Source: DATHXC01 sp035459965
GTDB lineage: Bacteria; Pseudomonadota; Gammaproteobacteria; Burkholderiales; Methylophilaceae
DNA length: 64,000 nt
Direction: 5' to 3'
Assembly (NCBI GenBank): GCA_035459965.1
Contig: DATHXC010000010.1
Span: forward strand, 62,001 to 126,000
Made by a program: the position numbers and the translations under genes. Positions 61,130-64,000 of this stretch are shown piece after piece. Position 1 is the stretch's first letter. Each line of letters starts with the position of its first letter. The notes under the pieces are model-generated. The model was given only the letters and a program-made list of their open reading frames with translations. It was not told the origin of the DNA and searched no databases.

Positions 61130-61401
61130 TGACTACATTAATAGATGAAATCCGCCGTCGCCTGGCGCCGCTTGAGCCGATCTCACTTGAGATTGAGGAT
61201 GACAGCGCCAAGCATGCCGGCCACGCAGGCAACACTGGTGGCGGGCATTTCACGCTTACCGTGGTGAGCTCGCAATTTTGCGAAAAATCGCAGATAATTC
61301 GACATCGCCTAATTTATCAAGCTGTTGCAGACCTGATACCAACAAAAATTCATGCACTTAGCATCCGTGCTATTGCCTCTGATGAAACCCAGCTAACCTA
61401 A
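61129..61401 (+). CDS. BolA-family protein
   Basis: A 90-residue BolA/IbaG-type protein. It begins IDEIRRRLAPLEPISLEIEDDSAKHAGHAG, with the family H residues (SAKHAGH), and continues HFTLTVVSSQF, IIRHRLIYQAVADLI and HALSIRAI. BolA proteins pair with monothiol glutaredoxins in Fe-S handling. The start is ATG 61129, which shares a base with the yciI stop (TGATG); a TTG one codon earlier is less likely. Confidence 0.93.
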   Translation: MTTLIDEIRRRLAPLEPISLEIEDDSAKHAGHAGNTGGGHFTLTVVSSQFCEKSQIIRHRLIYQAVADLIPTKIHALSIRAIASDETQLT

Positions 61402-61461
61402 ATCCAGACTTTACGATCCATGCTATACGTAACTATTCACATAACCATAAGGGAACATTGA

Positions 61462-62286
61462 ATGAAACTAACCAAACACGCGCTAATTGCTGTTGCAGCA
61501 TTAAGCTTCTTACCCGCTGCACAAGCTGCCGATACAGCTGCTGCTACCGTCAATGGCAAGGTAGTCAAGCAGTCATTGGTAGATTTCATCGTAAAAGATG
61601 CGACAGAACGCGGCCAGAAAGTTGACGACAATGTCCGTGATGTCATCATGAACAAACTGATCAGTAGCGAACTCATTCTGCAAGAAGCCCAACGTTTAGG
61701 CCTGGACAAGACTTCTGACTATCAAGCCAAGGAAGAATTGTCACGCCGCGAATTGCTGGTCAATACATTCCTGGCAGACTACCTGAAGAAGAACCCAGTA
61801 AGTGAAACTGACACCAAAGCCGCTTACGACAAGTACAAGTCCGAGCTGGGCGATAAGGAATACAGCGCACGTCATATCCTGGTAGCCACAGAAGCAGAAG
61901 CCAAGGACATCATTGCGCAACTATCCAAGGGTGGCGATTTTGCAAAGATTGCTAAAGAAAAATCCAAGGATCCAGGCTCTAAGGAAAAAGGTGGCGATCT
62001 TGGCTGGTTCTCACTTGGCGGCATGGTTAAACCATTCAGCGATGCCGTGACTGGCCTCAAGAAAGGTGCTTCAACCACTGCACCAGTGCAGACACAGTTC
62101 GGCTGGCATGTTATCAAGCTGGAAGATATCCGTGATGCACAACCACCAGCTTACGACAAAGTAAAAGAAGGCCTGCAGAAGCAATTGCAACAACGTAACC
62201 TGGAAAAGTTACTGACTGATTTGCGCGCTAAAGCCAAAATCGTTGATAACTCCAAGACAGCTGCTACTGCTGCACCTAAAAAGTAA
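61462..62286 (+). CDS. Parvulin-type peptidyl-prolyl cis-trans isomerase
   Basis: A 274-residue periplasmic folding factor. Signal peptide 1-22 (ALSFLPAAQA-A), SurA-like N-terminal helical domain at about 25-120, PPIC domain at about 135-230 (ARHILVATEAEAKDI, KGGDLGWFSLGGMVKPFSDAV, TQFGWHVIKLED) and a lysine/alanine-rich end. Related to PpiD/PrsA-type isomerases. Strong tandem hairpin and intrinsic terminator follow. Start ATG 61462 after aaggga-like aagggaac. Confidence 0.92.
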   Translation: MKLTKHALIAVAALSFLPAAQAADTAAATVNGKVVKQSLVDFIVKDATERGQKVDDNVRDVIMNKLISSELILQEAQRLGLDKTSDYQAKEELSRRELLVNTFLADYLKKNPVSETDTKAAYDKYKSELGDKEYSARHILVATEAEAKDIIAQLSKGGDFAKIAKEKSKDPGSKEKGGDLGWFSLGGMVKPFSDAVTGLKKGASTTAPVQTQFGWHVIKLEDIRDAQPPAYDKVKEGLQKQLQQRNLEKLLTDLRAKAKIVDNSKTAATAAPKK

Positions 62287-62305
62287 ATAATCTAGTCTGT
62301 AGCAT

Positions 62306-62326
62306 GCATCCGGATAAACCGGATGC
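62306..62326 (+). other. Hairpin before the terminator
   Basis: gcatccgg (62306-62313) pairs perfectly with ccggatgc (62319-62326) around a 5-base loop. It lies in the 3' UTR of the isomerase gene, just before the intrinsic terminator. Confidence 0.6.
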
Positions 62327-62330
62327 AATC

Positions 62331-62365
62331 AAAAACGGCCTGCTTGCGGGCCGTTTTTGTTTTAT
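62331..62365 (+). terminator. Intrinsic terminator of the yciB-ppi unit
   Basis: aaaaacggcc (62331-62340) pairs with ggccgttttt (62349-62358) around an eight-base loop, followed by a T-rich tract (gttttattt). A classic strong rho-independent terminator. Confidence 0.9.
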
Positions 62366-62479
62366 TTATCCAGCCATTAGCTATGCAACAGAACTTTATT
62401 GCGACTACCAGCCTCTATTCGTGGAATATGGCACAATAAGAACTATTATCAATTAAGCTTTTCTTCAAGACACTACTCC

Positions 62480-64000
62480 ATGGCTATCCTGCAAAAATTA
62501 TCACCTCCTTCACTCACTGTTAATGCGCTAGCTGCATGTGCAATCTTTTTTATATCCAGCCTTGTTTCAACCCAGGCTATGGCCGAAGTCACCAATGATG
62601 AAAAAGCACAAACTGCCGTACATATGCTGGATTATGTCAGCGTCGATTACCCACAGTTTGTTAAAGACGGCGTAGCGCTTATCCCGGCGGAATACGAAGA
62701 ACAGCTGGAGTTTGCGACACAGGCTGGCACGCTTGTGGGCGAATTACCAGCTAACCCACAACAGCCCGCGCTTTTAAAGCAGGCGGCAGAATTGCGTGAC
62801 CTGATTTCACAAAAGGCAGACGGCAAACGCGTTTCTGACTTTGCCAATGAGCTGCGCATCGCATTGATACGGGCTTACAAGCTTACGGTGGCGCCAAAAG
62901 ATACCCCAGACCTCAACCGTGCCGCCAAGCTATTTGCCAGCAACTGTATGGCCTGCCACGGAGCTAGTGGGTATGGGGACGGCCCAATGGCGAAAGACCT
63001 TGATCCACATCCCAGCAATTTCCACAACGAAGACCGCATGCGCCAGCGCAGCATCTATGGCCTGTATAACACCATCACCCTGGGCGTAGGCGGCACGCCT
63101 ATGAAAGCATTTACCGAGCTGAGTGAAGCTGATCGCTGGTCACTGGCCTTTTATGTCAATAACCTGCGCATTACCGCGACACAGCAGCAACAGGATGCTG
63201 ATGTGTGGAAGCAACGTAGTAGCAAAGTGGATTTCACTGACCTAAAAAGCCTGGTCAACGTTGCACCTGAGGAAGTGATTACAAAATTTGGCAATGACGC
63301 TGAGGCTATTCAACGTTACCTGACCTTACATCCAGAAGCACTGAAACGCTCTGCGCTTGACCCTATCGCGGTCACCAGGCTAAAGCTTGAGCAAACGCTG
63401 ACAGCCTATGAACAGGGCGATAAGCAATCTGCCCGGCAGTTGGCTATCAGCGCCTACCTGGAGGGTTTTGAGCTGATAGAAAACAGCCTAAAAAATATAG
63501 ATGAGCCACTACGCCTGCAAGTTGAACGCGAAATGATGGATTTGCGTACTTCCATTGCATCTGCAAAACCTGCCGAAGATATAGGCAACCAAATCGGCAA
63601 GATTAATACCCTCTTAGAGCGAGCAAATGAAAAACTGACGTCAGGCAATCTCTCAAGCTCCACGGCGTTTGTGAGCTCGCTCATCATCCTGTTACGCGAA
63701 GGCCTGGAAGCCGTGCTGGTATTGGCTGCCATCAGTGCCTTTATCGCAAAAACCGGCCGCCGCGATGCGCTGGCTTATTTCCATCTAGGCTGGATCCTGG
63801 CGATTGTATTGGGGATAGCGACCTGGGCGGTAGCGAACTACCTGCTCACTATTTCAGGCGCAGGACGTGAACTCACAGAAGGCATAACGGCGCTGATTGC
63901 TGCTGTCATGCTGCTGTATATCGGCTATTGGCTACACAGCAAATCGTATGCACAAGCCTGGCAGAATTTTCTCCGCAGCCAGGTCGCTGCCGCCCTCGAC
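62480..64000 (+). CDS. Cytochrome c-FTR1 family iron permease fusion (3' end outside window)
   Basis: An open frame of 507 codons running off the window. A signal peptide (SSLVSTQAMA, cleavage about 35) precedes a c-type cytochrome domain with CxxCH at C156-MA-CH160, then a long helical linker, then the FTR1-type membrane permease starting near residue 395. The iron-binding REGLE motif lies at 406-410. FTR1-family permeases import ferric iron with an oxidase; fusion to a cytochrome c links electron transfer to transport, as in several proteobacterial EfeU-like proteins. ATG 62480 lacks a strong ribosome site. The last helices are missing. Confidence 0.88.
   Translation, partial: MAILQKLSPPSLTVNALAACAIFFISSLVSTQAMAEVTNDEKAQTAVHMLDYVSVDYPQFVKDGVALIPAEYEEQLEFATQAGTLVGELPANPQQPALLKQAAELRDLISQKADGKRVSDFANELRIALIRAYKLTVAPKDTPDLNRAAKLFASNCMACHGASGYGDGPMAKDLDPHPSNFHNEDRMRQRSIYGLYNTITLGVGGTPMKAFTELSEADRWSLAFYVNNLRITATQQQQDADVWKQRSSKVDFTDLKSLVNVAPEEVITKFGNDAEAIQRYLTLHPEALKRSALDPIAVTRLKLEQTLTAYEQGDKQSARQLAISAYLEGFELIENSLKNIDEPLRLQVEREMMDLRTSIASAKPAEDIGNQIGKINTLLERANEKLTSGNLSSSTAFVSSLIILLREGLEAVLVLAAISAFIAKTGRRDALAYFHLGWILAIVLGIATWAVANYLLTISGAGRELTEGITALIAAVMLLYIGYWLHSKSYAQAWQNFLRSQVAAALD

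Overview
The window looks like the chromosome of a betaproteobacterial methylotroph, most likely Methylophilaceae (Methylotenera/Methylovorus/Methylobacillus type). This rests on a formaldehyde-activating-enzyme homologue, a type III glutamine synthetase, a sucrose synthesis cassette of the kind known in methylotrophs, and betaproteobacterial housekeeping blocks (scpAB-trpS, dapD/dapE/prmB, yciO-yciV-yciB-yciI-bolA). No rRNA, tRNA or CRISPR array was found. Assignments were made by reading motifs, without database searches.  Layout. 1-3.4 kb: the 3' end of an AraC-type regulator, then a visibly AT-rich single-gene island encoding an SMC/RloC-like AAA ATPase with a CPFC zinc-hook-like motif (a candidate defence gene), a DoxX protein and a 53-aa membrane protein. 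3.4-4.7 kb: rlmD. 5-21.7 kb: a nitrogen-scavenging block. It begins with eutR and, convergent to it, eutC-eutB and an ethanolamine permease. Upstream of these on the minus strand is a long guanidine-utilisation operon led by a clear guanidine-I (ykkC) riboswitch: ABC transporter, type III glutamine synthetase, two carboxyguanidine-deiminase-type subunits, a urea-carboxylase-type guanidine carboxylase, and an allophanate hydrolase split into two ATGA-coupled genes. Ethanolamine and guanidine both yield ammonia, which the glutamine synthetase can capture.  22-29 kb: small unknown proteins, then a sucrose operon (PfkB fructokinase, bifunctional sucrose-phosphate synthase/phosphatase, amylosucrase) followed by an MscS channel, which suggests osmolyte metabolism. 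29-33 kb: two RNase H-fold exonucleases and the YdbL-YnbE-YdbH envelope lipid-transport set. 33-39.5 kb: a signalling module made of a MASE1/CHASE/GAF/PAS histidine kinase, a single-domain response regulator and a REC-PAS-GGDEF-EAL protein. 39.5-42 kb: cysM, dsbB, xseA. 42-46.5 kb: a potassium block (small membrane protein, RCK-gated channel, Kup).  46.5-51.6 kb: M48 lipoprotein peptidase, dapD, a Spx/ArsC-like protein, dapE, prmB, DUF1275. 51.6-54.7 kb: two coupled lipoproteins, rluB, a cysteine-rich lipoprotein and a Fae homologue lacking the expected catalytic histidine. 54.7-62.3 kb: scpB-scpA, SMR transporter, trpS, site-2 protease, yciO, PHP phosphatase, yciB, yciI, bolA, parvulin isomerase. 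The window ends inside a cytochrome c-FTR1 iron permease fusion.
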